Shown: piece after piece, positions 1 to 10,145 of the stretch
How positions within the stretch are numbered: position 1 is the stretch's first letter
Layout: each line of letters starts with the position of its first letter
Source: Codonopsis lanceolata
Taxonomy: Eukaryota > Streptophyta > Magnoliopsida > Asterales > Campanulaceae
Direction: 5' to 3'
DNA length: 64,000 bases
NCBI GenBank assembly: GCA_013146195.2
Contig: CM028381.1
Span: forward strand, 94,815,255-94,879,254
Program-made: the position numbers and the translations under genes
The notes under the pieces: model-generated
Seen by the model: the letters and a program-made list of their open reading frames with translations, nothing else
What the model was told of the DNA's origin: nothing
Database searches by the model: none

Positions 1-593
1 ATAGTTTTTTTTTTTGAATTATCCTCTCCACAACCAATTACATTTACATGAATGCTTCTTATGACACATTTTTTTAACCACATCCTTCTATTTGAGTTGC
101 AGAGGTGGTTGTCTATAATTTATCCCAAACATCCATTGAGTTGATTACATTCCGACACTGTGTCTATAGCACGGACACAAATACTAGGTTTAATCACATA
201 TAAACCCCTCAGTTATGAGTTTTGTTTGAACTATCCTCCTCCATATATACATATAAAACCTCCAATTGTGGGTTTTGTTTGAACCGATCTCATATAAATA
301 CCATTCCTATGGCATGGGCACATATACCTATATAACATTGCATTTATAAATTTGATACCTATATAACATTGCATCTATAAATTTGATACCTATATAACAT
401 TGCATCTATAAATTTGAGGTCTCTCAAAATTGGGGGCCTATGACCCTCGCCCTTCAAGACATGTCTCAGGGCTGGGCCTAGTAAGCACAAGCAAACCTAA
501 AAAAATGATATTGTTAGATTAGGTAAATTATGTGAGAGTTGCAAGTTTCGACATATACCCATACAAATAGAAGTAATGTTTGTTGTTCGTCCC
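1..593. other. AT-rich spacer, no gene seen
   Basis: I see no coding region here. It holds short repeats (a 31-bp unit at 324-416) and a stretch around 415-475 (a ggggcct-type run followed by gggctgggcct) that faintly resembles the ends of degenerate plant MITEs but lacks a partner. It ends where a gypsy-type LTR begins. Confidence 0.6.
324..416. repeat. 31-bp tandem repeat, three copies
   Basis: Three head-to-tail copies of a 31-bp unit starting atacctatataacattg, at 324, 355 and 386. The first copy differs by one base (catttataa versus catctataa). This is a simple local duplication in AT-rich DNA. Confidence 0.9.
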
Positions 594-1267
594 TGATGTG
601 CCCGGCCCAAACCCGGTCACGAGCAACGCACGAGCGACCACCACGTGCCAGTCACGAGTTCAATTAGCATGGGACCTACTGATCTAGCGGGCAGAACTAG
701 ATGGCACCGAGCAGAGAACACTAACTCCCGTTAAAACCTGGTCGAGCATAGGCCATGCCCGGGATCCACAGTTGTCTTCAACAAATCTACATCATAATAG
801 CCGGGCAGAGCCTTGCTCGCCCGGGCAAATATCGAGCAGGGAACCTCAGAAACTTGCTCTCAAAGACAAGTCAAACGTTTCCTTATCCGAGCAGGCCACT
901 TACCATATCTGCTCCTACATTCACGCGGTCAGCTGCCTATCACGCTTAAAATCTAGGGATTATCACCTAATCCTACAAGATAACTAAGTCAATGAATCCT
1001 AGAAAGATTCAATGAAATTGGGGGCTTATAAATACCCCTCCATAAACCATCTTCAAAGTACACACTCTTTCTTGAGCCTCGAACCTCTGCCAAATTCTCT
1101 TTTGAATTCTCACACAATATTTACTCACGCCAGAGTGGTTTCGCGAGGCCAAGCCTTGCACTCCCACTAAGGTGTTTTCGTGATCTTAATGAGGTTCAAG
1201 GAAGTAGATCAAGCCCAGATATCCTATCCATCACATGGACGACCTAAGCTGTATTTTTTCCACATCA
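594..1267 (+). repeat. Candidate 5' LTR (674 bp)
   Basis: The segment starts TGATGTG and ends CACATCA, a perfect 7-bp inverted terminal repeat with TG...CA ends as expected of an LTR. A TATAAATA box lies at 1027-1034. A primer-binding-like site follows three bases after the end. A GC-rich hairpin sits at 801-824 (CCGGGC...GCCCGG with GAGC/GCTC inside). There is no second copy in the window to confirm the boundaries. Confidence 0.65.
1027..1034 (+). promoter_or_regulatory. TATA box of the LTR at 594
   Basis: TATAAATA followed by a pyrimidine-rich leader; it is the usual place for the RNA polymerase II start of LTR retrotransposon transcripts (U3/R border). Confidence 0.5.
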
Positions 1268-1270
1268 GTT

Positions 1271-1288
1271 TGGTTCAGTTGCCTTGAA
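1271..1288 (+). other. Possible primer-binding site
   Basis: TGGTTCAGTTGCC lies just after the LTR end. It resembles a degenerate form of the tRNA-Asp-type site TGGCGCCGTTGCCGGGGA used by Athila/Tat elements (shared TGG, GTTGCC). Weak because several positions differ. Confidence 0.3.
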
Positions 1289-1538
1289 ACAAAGCATCTA
1301 AGCTCTCTCTATGTTTTTGCGGTGAGTTTTCCGATATGCAGGGTTAGCACAATGGCTAACAAGGGTAGAAAACATCACGCCAGTACTAGTAACCACCAGG
1401 CTGGTAGCTAGCTGGTTGGGATCAACAACCCACTGCCTGGTGATCTGCCACCAAGGGCACCCAAGGGGTGCAAACGAGAAACCAGAAGATTGCAGCCTAA
1501 CATGTGACTCACGGTGAGGATATCTCGTATGGGAAAAA

Positions 1539-2719
1539 TTGTCTCAACATGCTAGCCAGAACCAAGCGAGCCAGCGAGATGCTTGTCAAGTCATCAACGA
1601 GCAACGGGATGCTCGGGCTCAAGACCTCAGGGTACAGTTGAACCTTCATTATGAAAACGGTCAAGGAAGCCAAGTAAGCTTGCCTGGACAAACCCCTGAC
1701 CAACAAGCCGCTGCCCTGCAAGTCCAGGCGGAGTATTACAGTAAGATTTACGCGTTCAATCAACAACTGCTCGCCTTGGGCCATGCCCCGGTCGCAGTTG
1801 CAGATTTGGTGCTGCTCGCTCTCACCAATCTAGCACCTGTTGGTGGTGGCCAATCTCCTACCAATTGCTTGCTTTGAGCAGACGAATTCCCTCTATCATT
1901 CATGTACCTTCAGAGCAGGCGAATGAAGAGCAGAGGGCAGACGGTCAGGCGGAAAGCAGGTATAGCCACCAGGATTCGTCCCACCGACATTACCGTCGAC
2001 CGGATCATCATGCCTGAGGAGAGGGCCACAGTCGCCGTAGAGCCCCTGAATACGCGGAGGCAGAGGGATATCGGCCAAGGCACAGGGCTCGAGTCGAGCA
2101 GAAAGTGGAAGCTTCCTATGAGCCAACCTTCTGCCCTCAAATTGCCGAACATTCCAGGGGAGCTCATAGTCAGCGGTCAGAGTATGCCCACTCGTCCAGG
2201 CTCACAATGGACATGGAAAAACATCTGTCCGAATAGATGGAAGCCATGAAAAAAGACATGGCCAAACAAATGGCTAACCTGGCCGCGGCCAAGCCTGGTT
2301 ATGGAGTCACAAAGCCACTAGAGGGCAGCCCGTTCACTCCAGAGATCGAGAATGCGCCACCCGCGCAAGGAGTTACCTTCCGGCAATTTGAAAAATACTT
2401 CAGGAAGACGCGGGCAAATGATTGGCTCAGATCATTCAAGGCACAGATTCACATGGTCACAGATGTAGAATCATTGAAAATGCGAGCCTTCGAGGGCGTT
2501 CTCCAGGGCAAAGCGCAGTCATGGTTGGGGAGAGTTCCCTGGGGTTCTATTGGTAGCTGGGAAGTACTCCGAGAGAAGTTCTTGGACGAGTTCAGCAAAG
2601 CAGGGCCCACGCCCAAGAATCGATTCGATCTCGGCAAGATAAAGCAGGGCGACCACGAGTCATATAGCAGCTACCTCAAACGATTTCGAGGAAATGCTCG
2701 ACCAAGTAACGGCCACTAG
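1539..2719 (+). pseudogene. Decayed Ty3/gypsy gag
   Basis: Two open stretches make up this relic. The first (1539-1877) is Gln/Ala-rich and may be the gag leader. The second (2237-2719, 160 residues) has the retrotransposon gag fold signature: a Trp after FKAQIHMVTD, then FEGVLQGKAQSWLGRVPWGSI, then LREKFLDEFSKAG and SSYLKRFRG. Gag would form the virus-like particle. The two are separated by stops or frameshifts, the usual DP-x-x-H-x-x-x-F motif is altered, and the sequence is lost at the Athila insertion after 2812, so no zinc knuckle is visible. Confidence 0.75.
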
Positions 2720-2812
2720 TGATCCAGAGATCACATTCTACTATCTCAACAACGTGAGAGCAAGCTCGCTAAAAACTATCCTGACAATGAACCCTAGTGC
2801 GTCAAAGGCAGA

Positions 2813-4093
2813 TGATCGATGTATTTTATACGTCGATTTCCTATAATCCTATGACTTAAATTATGCTATTTCACGAGACTTTTGGCTACTGATATGCGTT
2901 TTCCAGTGATTTTGAGAGTTTCATGGTTTCTAGTGAAAATATGCAAATTACAAGGCTTTTATATGCAAATTTCAAGAAGGGGCCAGAATGAAAATTTAAG
3001 AAGAAAAGAAGAAGGAACACGCTGGAGACCTTGCGGTCGCAAGGTGTTCCAGACCTTGCCTTCGCAAGGTGGACAGAAACCTCAAACATTAAACCCTGGA
3101 ATTGCCAAGGACCTTGCGGACGCAAGGTGTGCCAGACCTTGCGACCGCAAGGTAGTCAGAACACAAAAATTCGCGTTTTCACTAGAGATTCAATTATAAT
3201 ACAACTCCTTGGTATAAATAGAAGTCGGTAGCCAAAGCCTAGGACATCTAGAAATGGTTGGGAACAGTTTTGTATAGCTTTAGAATAGATTTTAGGTTGT
3301 ATGACATATTTAGTTATTGTAATTACAAGTATTGAAGATCAAATCATGTCTCCTATCATCTCCATGCGTTGTTCATCTTCAAGGATGAACTAAATCATCA
3401 TTAATCTAGGAGGTGGGAGGTAACTTGTATCGAATCTATGTTTTAATTTATATTTATGTTCATTCAATTCTTGTTGATTGTGGTGATTATCAATCCCTAT
3501 ATTATTTCGCTTTGAGCAAATGAATGTAATCGCAAATAATACAGGTCTAGAGGTGCGGATAACTGCATGATCAATGTGCATATGTCATAAACCGGCTCAC
3601 CATCACAATAAATTGGACCTATAGATGCACGAGAATGATAAGTTAGGGCCAGGTTCCATATATGACCTAGGTGACAGATAGATCGTATGTTCTTGTGCTT
3701 TTAGGATATAGAATGGATGAATTATTCAGGGATGGAGGCTGAACCAATAATTCAACAGACTATATCTATATTTTGTGAACGAACCGAAGAGATTGAATGA
3801 TAATTATTTTGAATTAAACATAGAAGATATACAAGTGAAACCCTAATCCTAGATTGCCACCTCCCATAAGATCTTCATAACCTGTAATTGCTGCTAATTA
3901 GTTAGACACCTAAATAATAATAGTAGTTTAGAATAAAATAAATATAAAAACCCTCTTAGATTAATAATTTGTTATCAATAAATTGCACTATCTGTAATCT
4001 CTTGTCTCTGTGGGTTCGACCCATGCTTCCAAAACTATTCTCCAATAGTCTTTTCCACTTGTAAGGAAAATAATTAAAATAAGACATCGATCA
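2813..4093 (+). repeat. Athila-like 5' LTR (1281 bp)
   Basis: Starts TGATCGATG and ends CATCGATCA, a perfect 9-bp inverted terminal repeat. A TATAAATA box is at 3213-3220. Four GC-rich hairpins of the form ACCTTGCNNNCGCAAGGT lie at 3028-3045, 3053-3070, 3111-3128 and 3136-3153, arranged as two pairs. The phrase 'ctctgtgggttcgacccatgc' near the 3' end is typical of Athila LTRs. Confidence 0.85.
3213..3220 (+). promoter_or_regulatory. TATA box of the Athila-like LTR
   Basis: TATAAATA about 400 bp into the LTR, downstream of the hairpin cluster, in the position expected for the retrotransposon promoter. Confidence 0.5.
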
Positions 4094-4099
4094 AGTTTT

Positions 4100-4117
4100 T
4101 AGCGCCGTTGCCGGGGA
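4100..4117 (+). other. Primer-binding site, tRNA-Asp type
   Basis: TAGCGCCGTTGCCGGGGA matches the primer-binding site of plant Athila/Tat elements (TGGCGCCGTTGCCGGGGA) with one difference. It lies six bases after the LTR end, so it supports both the LTR boundary and the lineage. Confidence 0.85.
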
Positions 4118-4263
4118 CAAGCTAGTTCACATAGTTAGTTTGTTGGTAGCGTAATTTTTAATTTTAATTTAATTTTCAGTTTTTATAAAAAAAAAAATAC
4201 AAAAAGATTTTATTTTATTTGTTTTTAATAGTTAGTTGCTTTTAAATTGCTTTAATTTATTTT

Positions 4264-4638
4264 ATGCACGGTAATAGATCTTTGAATCCCCAACTGATAG
4301 AACTAAATCAAGATATAAATAATATTAGAAGAAATCAAGAAGAGCTTGAAAATCTAGCTCCCCAGCCTGATATTCAAGAACAATTGAATCAAGAGGATCC
4401 TCTGGTCGATCCTCCAATGGAAAATATTAATCAAAATCCTGAAAAAATCCAGTTCATCCGGTTAATATGAATCAAAGAGAAGAAGAACCTGCTAGAAGAA
4501 TTATGGAAGTAGTTGTGAATCAAAGAACTATTAATGATTTCAGTAGACCTTCATTAAATGTAGTAACATCATGTCTAGTCTTACCAGAAGCAGTAAGGAA
4601 TTTCGAACTAAAATGCCATTATTTTAATGCTATACCTT
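4264..4638 (+). pseudogene. Athila-type gag N-terminus, truncated
   Basis: Two overlapping open stretches (4264-4470 and 4467 onward) encode an acidic, Asn/Gln/Glu-rich leader that contains QLIELNQDINNIRRNQEEL and later RRIMEVV...TINDFSRPSLN, in the place where Athila gag begins after the primer site. A frame change joins them at about 4467. The reading is cut at 4639 by the CACTA end, before the conserved gag core. Confidence 0.6.
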
Positions 4639-4890
4639 CACTACAACAAAAAAGGCCTTTAACAACGTTTTAAAAACATTGTAATAGACATTTTACAACG
4701 TTTTGTAAAACGTTGTGTTAGGCAACGTTGTAATAGGCCAGGCTTTTTTACAACGTTTTTTAAACGTTGTGAAAGGCTTTTTTACAACGTTTTTAAACGT
4801 TGTAAAAGGATTTTTTACAACGTTTAAAAAACGTTGTAAAAAAGCCTTTTACAACGTGTAAAAAACCTTGTAAAATCTATTTTTTCAAAA
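4639..4890. mobile_element. CACTA (En/Spm) transposon terminus
   Basis: The sequence begins CACTACAACAAAAAAGG, matching the CACTACAAgAAAA termini of plant CACTA elements. It is followed by a dense series of direct and inverted sub-terminal motifs built on ttttacaacgtt / aacgttgtaaaa, the usual transposase-binding architecture. The 3 bases before it (CTT, 4636-4638) would be one half of the 3-bp target duplication. I could not find the opposite terminus (rc ...GTTGTAGTG) so the element's extent is unknown; it may include the gene fragments downstream. Confidence 0.8.
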
Positions 4891-5185
4891 AAAAATTAAT
4901 AGCATTTTGTTCCAATTTTGAACCCCCCCACAATTTCCTCAGATGCACCTTGGGCCCCCTCTCGAGTTGTGCAATTACATGAATATCATCAGTATCATGA
5001 CCAAATGAAGAACTTATCCAATAATTAAAAATAAATAAATTTACTGCATCTGTTGGGTTTCACAAACAACTCGAGATATTTGCAAGGCAGGGGCGTGGGG
5101 AGGCGGGGTTTAGGAAAGTATAAATTGAAGAACACAGAGACATTTTGGCTCAAAAATGAAATATGTACGATTCATAAGAATTTAC

Positions 5186-6117
5186 CAAATAAGCCTGGAA
5201 GTCGAGATAAGAAATGAGATGCACCAACATCTGGAATAAGTCCGATTGCTGCTTCTGGCATTGTAAATATAAGTGCAAGTTCATAGAACAAATAGATTAG
5301 TTGTAGTCTTCGTATGTATGTGTGTGCAGGCGTACAAAACTTAATCATGAACAGGGGCAACAAGAAAGTGCGTAAATGACAACACCATGGTGTTGCCAAC
5401 TCAAATGGTTTCTTAGATTCATAGGGAACGGATAGAAGAATACGGTTTTCTCGGTAACAATCCTGAAGGTTTCATGCATTGATATTCCAGCGCCTCCTCC
5501 CATCACAATTCCATTTAGAAGTGCAACCTGTAGAGTTGAAAGGAAATCAGTTTGAAACAGAATGAAGAAAGTAATGTCGAAGACAATAAATATACTCGTA
5601 GGGACATACGTAAGAAAGTAATAGAAACTAACCAACGGCTTATTATATGTTGCAAGTATGTAGTCTAAAAGAAGCTGTTTTTTGTAAAAAGCTGCACAGA
5701 AGCTCCAATGTCCTGATCATACAACATAGTGAAGTTATACGAATTATAAGATGGGATTTGAATTATAGACAAACAGTTGATAATCCATTAATGTTATCAT
5801 GACTGTCTTTCTCACTAAGTTGTGTTTTGGCGGATACAAATAGTTACCGTGATTAAAGTAAGTGTCGCCAGAATATCCCCACCAAAGACAAAATGCTTTT
5901 CCATTCCCTATTGAACCAATTAAAAGAATCAACTACAAGATTCAAAACTGATACTAAGAAACAACAATGCCTATGGTGAGGCTTCAACACTTAACATCTC
6001 AATTTAGAAAAGTGAGCTGTACAAGTTGAGCTAGCAATTCTTTCCTACCTTCAATATCACAAGCTTGATCATCGGATCATTCTCATACGCTTGCAATTTC
6101 TTTAACATCTTGACAAT
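5186..6117 (-). pseudogene. 3-hydroxyisobutyryl-CoA hydrolase-like gene fragment (five exons)
   Basis: In minus-strand order the exon-like pieces are 6049-6117 (IVKMLKKLQAYENDPMIKLV), 5848-5907 (remnant of GNGKAFC-GGD), 5633-5691 (LLLDYILATYNKPL), 5444-5527 (LNGIVMGGGAGISMHETF) and 5186 to about 5262 (PDVGASHFLSRLPGLFG). Most have AG/GT borders. Together they match, in order, the middle of plant CHY1-type hydrolases of the crotonase fold, which act in valine catabolism. The N-terminal exons and the C-terminal half are missing. The NGKAFC and GGD motifs lie in different frames, and the acceptor of the last exon is not evident. This is a truncated, decayed copy, possibly captured by the CACTA element that starts 550 bp away. 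Confidence 0.8.
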
Positions 6118-6328
6118 CTGCAAGCAGGGAATTAAGGTCAGAATCAAAATTTCTTTAACATCTTGTCAGGAAGGTACTCTAATGACAATAAAGAGATAAT
6201 CAAATCGTTTATAAGACGATCAATGCAACTGAATTTCGTGCGTAAACGCCTTTATAAACTTCCGCACTCTGAATCGAAATGCAGGTAGATTGTAATTCAA
6301 GAATGGTTGAATTCTTGATCGGGTTAGT

Positions 6329-6510
6329 ATGCGTAATCACCGGTTTCGGGTTTATAAGTTAGTCCGAATCGTAATAAAACAGTTATGATGCAAGAACATG
6401 CATGAACCAAAGGTTATTACAGTTGTAGAAGTACGTTATCATGCGAATCACCGGTTCGGGTTTATAAGTTAGTGCGAATCGTAATAAAACAGATTATAAT
6501 GCGAATCATG
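6329..6510. repeat. Imperfect direct repeat, about 110 bp apart
   Basis: A segment reading accggtttcgggtttataag...gaatcgtaataaaacag at about 6331-6392 recurs at about 6442-6492 with a few changes. The surrounding DNA (6200-6760) is rich in gcgaatcg/cgtaat words and has no gene I can recognise. Confidence 0.7.
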
Positions 6511-6769
6511 CGAGAATCGGCGAAACCGAAACAAAACAAAGTTGTTATTAAGGCGATTTGAATGCGGTTACAGCTTTGAAAGCTTTGCAATTTGTTGTGG
6601 CGAAGCGGCGGACTGCGATAGAATGTGTTTTAGAGCGTAAATAAAACCGAGATCGAAACAGTATGTATTTGCGCTTTGTGTAAACCGAACCGTAAACAGT
6701 TAATGCAGTAGCAAACTTCGGTGTATTGCGAAGAATGTTTTTAAAGGTTTATACAGGCGACCTAGTACT

Positions 6770-6885
6770 CTTTGCAAGGTCAGTGCATCTGCTCAAATTT
6801 CTTGCTACAACTCATATTTCCACAACAGAAGAGCCTACAGATTTATTTACTAAGGCTCTCTCTTTGTTCATGAATACATAAATTG
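6770..6885 (+). pseudogene. Ty1/copia RNase H C-terminal scrap
   Basis: A short stretch translates to TTHISTTEEPTDLFTKALS, like the ADLFTKALP motif that closes the RNase H region of Ty1/copia polyproteins. Nothing else of the element is visible around it. It is a small relic recognised from one motif only. Confidence 0.5.
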
Positions 6886-7811
6886 GTTAATAGCTTCCTC
6901 TTATCTATTTTTTTGGCACCATTCATTGTCAGTACAATTACTTTATGTTTTTGTCAAAAATCCACTTAATGAGACACCAAAGATCAAAAAGCTTAAAATT
7001 TTCTTAATATAAATAGATTTCCAGGACACAAAATATGTATTGCTTATCACATTTAAAGGACTACACCAGTCCAATGCAAATAAGCTACTGATTATCCCAA
7101 AAGGATAGATAGATTGTAGGTATAACTGATAGCTATCTAGAATGAAATCTTTGAGAAATAATGAATATCTATAATTGATATGCATATAATTGTTCTTCAA
7201 ATTTCAAGAGTACTCCTAACTCATTTACTTTAGCTCAGTGAAAGTAAATTCTATCCGTAGGATCCAGGTTTGGTGCCTTATAAAGCTCAAAATCAATCAA
7301 GCTATATATAATATAGAAAACTCCTAGCTCCTATAAAGCCTTCTATATTCTATAATGTAAGTTCAAGATAAGTAAAAGGCCCAAAAATACCAAAAGGGGT
7401 CTTTTTATTGTTTTCTAACTATGGTTGCAAGTATAATAACATTGTTCTACTAACAAAAGTAGTAGCATAAATGAAGACGGTTACCTTGATAACAGGTCCA
7501 ACACTCATGGTGTATATATATGTTTCATCGCAATGTCTAGTACCTTACTTATTTGCTTAGAGAAGGGCCATTGAATGAGAAGAGGTCAAAGAACATGGGC
7601 ATGAGTAGCAGGAACCCTTCATAATTTAACCTTCCCCAAAAGGATGACAGGAGACCTTATAAATAATTTGCAGATTCTAAACTACCCATATAAAATCAAA
7701 AATCACAACAATCAATGAAACAAAGAAACATCCAAGACTATATCTGTAACAAGTTATACCAACATTTAAGACAAGCCAAGGGTAGACCATCAAAATATGC
7801 AATCAACGTAC
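6886..7811. other. AT-rich spacer, no gene seen
   Basis: No coding signature, terminal repeat or low-complexity tract that I can support. It may be intron sequence if the minus-strand exon-like pieces on either side belong together. Confidence 0.5.
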
Positions 7812-7878
7812 TTTAATTGTTATAGCTCTTTCTGCTTGAATCTGCTTTCGAAGATCATTTATCTTATCCATGAAATGT
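7812..7878 (-). pseudogene. Exon-like fragment of an unrecognised coiled-coil gene
   Basis: A 67-bp minus-strand segment bordered by AG (upstream) and GT (downstream) reads HFMDKINDLRKQIQAERA, a charged helical stretch. It could be one exon of the same unknown gene as the piece at 9724-10145. No full gene can be assembled by eye, so function is not assigned. Confidence 0.35.
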
Positions 7879-9723
7879 CTGTTGATGTATAAAGAAAACG
7901 GAGTTTAATTCTATCCAATAGGTCATGCTTTCTAAATAAATAAAGCAAACAATAAAGTGTAAACATAGTGGGAATAACTACTATAACTCCCATTTGAAGA
8001 GTTTATTTTTTAAAATTCAAACATTCGAAGTAACTCATGATTGCCCTTGAAAATGAAATATAACAAACTCTACAAAACAAGGGTTAAAGCTAGAATACCA
8101 AGTATTTAAGCTAATGTTTTGAAAATGTCTCTCCACAAATGGGACATAAAAGATCAGCCAAAAGGGACTCCCCAAGCAGGGCACCTATAAATAAAAAGGG
8201 GACTTTCAAAAGGGATGAAGGGGTTCCGACCTTTAGGCTTACTGTTCAAAAACAGAGGAGTTAACCAGATTACTGCAGATACCTAATAGGGCTTTAAATA
8301 ATCATCAAAATAATTAATAAAAATAAATTCTCATGTTTTATCAGCTCAATCACAGAAAGCTGACATAAGAATTTTTATTAGCTTTTTACTATTCTAAGTA
8401 AAGTATTCATTGATCATCATGAACAACGAAGAATCAAAGTAATTCACAAGAAAGTCCTTGCGATCAGTAGTTCCATCTGTGACATCTTAAATAAAAAGAA
8501 GTTCTAAAACCTACTTAGGTGGTAGAGAAGATTCAAATTTTGTTTTTCTTGTTTGTAGCAAAATCTATGAAACGATATACTCCTTTTCTTTCCAGTCCAA
8601 CATACCAGCTTCCCCCTCTACCATTCCAGACTTCTTGCTTTCCCTACTTATAATCCTATCATTCCCTTGTTTAGTTCCTCTAGCATAAAACTCAAAGATC
8701 TTTAACAGTCTCATGGGAAGGGACCTTCAATTCCATACAGAGTGACTTCTGATCTTTGATTATACTTCAACCATTTTACTTTAATTGATCTGTAATTCAC
8801 AAACTCATCAACCGCATGGGTAATTGTATAATATGTAAAGCAAAGATGTATACATGAATTCAATTGCGCATTGGCTCTTCTCAGTTCCATTTTTGTTTGC
8901 TCTTATCCAGTCCCTATTTCTAACAAGTGCATATTATAAACCCTTTTCTCTCCAACTTAACCCAGTTAACCACCAATTCCTACGACACTTTTCCTCTATC
9001 AACCCTCTTTCCTATTATGAGACTAGTGATACACAGAAACTGATGCTGGAGGATAAACTGATCCATCACAAATTCAAGTGCAATAGCCTAGAATACCTAA
9101 GAAAGAGCGGATAAACTAAACTGCTACTAGGGGAAGGGGCAATAACTGATCGGACCATAAGATAATGTTTAGTTATACCCTACATCCCACAAATTTATAC
9201 TCACTTCATTTCACTCAATGACTCCTACTTTACTCTTTGGGATTTCCCATTCAAAGAGCATCATTTTGAAAATCAAGCTTGCAATTCTCGTGAACCACTA
9301 ACATTATCCTTCACATATGAATTTAAAAATAAAAATTAAACCAATGCTTATCAGAACTATAGCTAAGTGCAGTAATGTATTCTCTTATATAATTGATGGG
9401 GACTCGGAGTGAAACAGAGAGAACGTAACCTAACACAGTTCGTATGGTTCATAGGGATTGAGAACAATCACACAAAAAAGCCACCAAAGATACAAACACT
9501 AAAAAACAATGATAAAATCAAGGATGGCGCTGTCAAATTGAAAATCTAAAGCAGAGCATCAAACGAACAACTACATATTAAACACAATTATTCATAAATA
9601 AACCAAAATAATTACCAGTTACAAAAATAAACACAAATGCAAAACCCCAACAAAGAAATGTAAACCAGGAATGCTAGTTAAATAATTCCAAGACAGCCCT
9701 AAAAGGGACTCAATCGGCAGTAT
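7879..9723. other. Spacer or intron, no gene seen
   Basis: AT-rich DNA without a supported coding region. One 21-bp word (cagaaactgatgctggagg + at) at 9034-9054 recurs exactly at 9738-9758 inside the minus-strand gene fragment, which suggests a local duplication. Confidence 0.5.
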
Positions 9724-10145
9724 TTAACTCGTCATACCAGAAACTGATGCTGGAGGATCCACTTCGTCGTCGTCTTCATCGTCCTCATCATTTTCATTTG
9801 GTCCTGCATCTGCATCAGCTGGAGCTCCACCTTCGCCATATATAACATATTCTCTTACCAATTTTCTCTGTGCATAACATTTCCGCTGGTAGTTTCTGCT
9901 CGTGCCTATGTTCTGCTACACGTTTTCTTTCCTCCCCACTTCCTCCCTTAACCTTTTTCTTCCTGCTACATCAGCATCTCTTCTCTTCTGTTCCTCCTGT
10001 TTCTTTTTCCCTCAAATTTTCTTTCTCTAGTCTTGCTCGCTCAAGTTTCAGTGTTTCTTTCTTCATCCTACACTCATTCTCATTTTTCTTCAAGGCGCTT
10101 TCCAACCTTAGCAGCATTCACTTTAATCTCTCTCTTCACTGGAAA
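9724..10145 (-). pseudogene. Unrecognised gene fragment: basic coiled coil and acidic tail
   Basis: On the minus strand the 3' end reads QRKLVREYVIYGEGGAPADA, then an acidic run (NEDDEDDDEVD) and ends PPASVSGMTS followed by a TAA at 9724-9726. Upstream, to about 10145, several frames give Lys/Glu/Arg-rich helical sequence (ETLKLERARLEKENLREKE) broken by frameshifts. The real stop and strong acidic composition argue for a true C-terminus. I do not recognise the family. It may be another gene fragment carried by a transposon, or a dying host gene. Confidence 0.45.

Larger units (their letters stand above)
594..2812 (+). mobile_element. Truncated Ty3/gypsy retrotransposon (5' LTR plus gag)
   Basis: The unit begins with an LTR-like segment (594-1267) and continues into a leader and gag-like coding sequence up to 2812. 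There it is cut exactly where the inverted-repeat end of an Athila-type LTR begins. No protease, reverse transcriptase or integrase follows, and its 3' LTR is not in the window. The gag-like domain and the tRNA-Asp-like primer site point to the Athila/Tat side of Ty3/gypsy; this is inference from short motifs. Confidence 0.65.
2813..4638 (+). mobile_element. Athila-like Ty3/gypsy, 5' part
   Basis: A 1281-bp LTR is followed by a tRNA-Asp-type primer site and the beginning of an Athila-type gag leader. It is inserted into the gypsy element at 594. It is itself broken at 4638/4639 by a CACTA-type transposon end. The 3' half and 3' LTR are not found in the window, so target-site duplication cannot be checked (candidate 5-bp flank GCAGA at 2808-2812). 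Confidence 0.75.

Noticed and set aside
755..987. Two small ORFs
   Set aside because: Both lie within the candidate LTR at 594-1267 and overlap in different frames.
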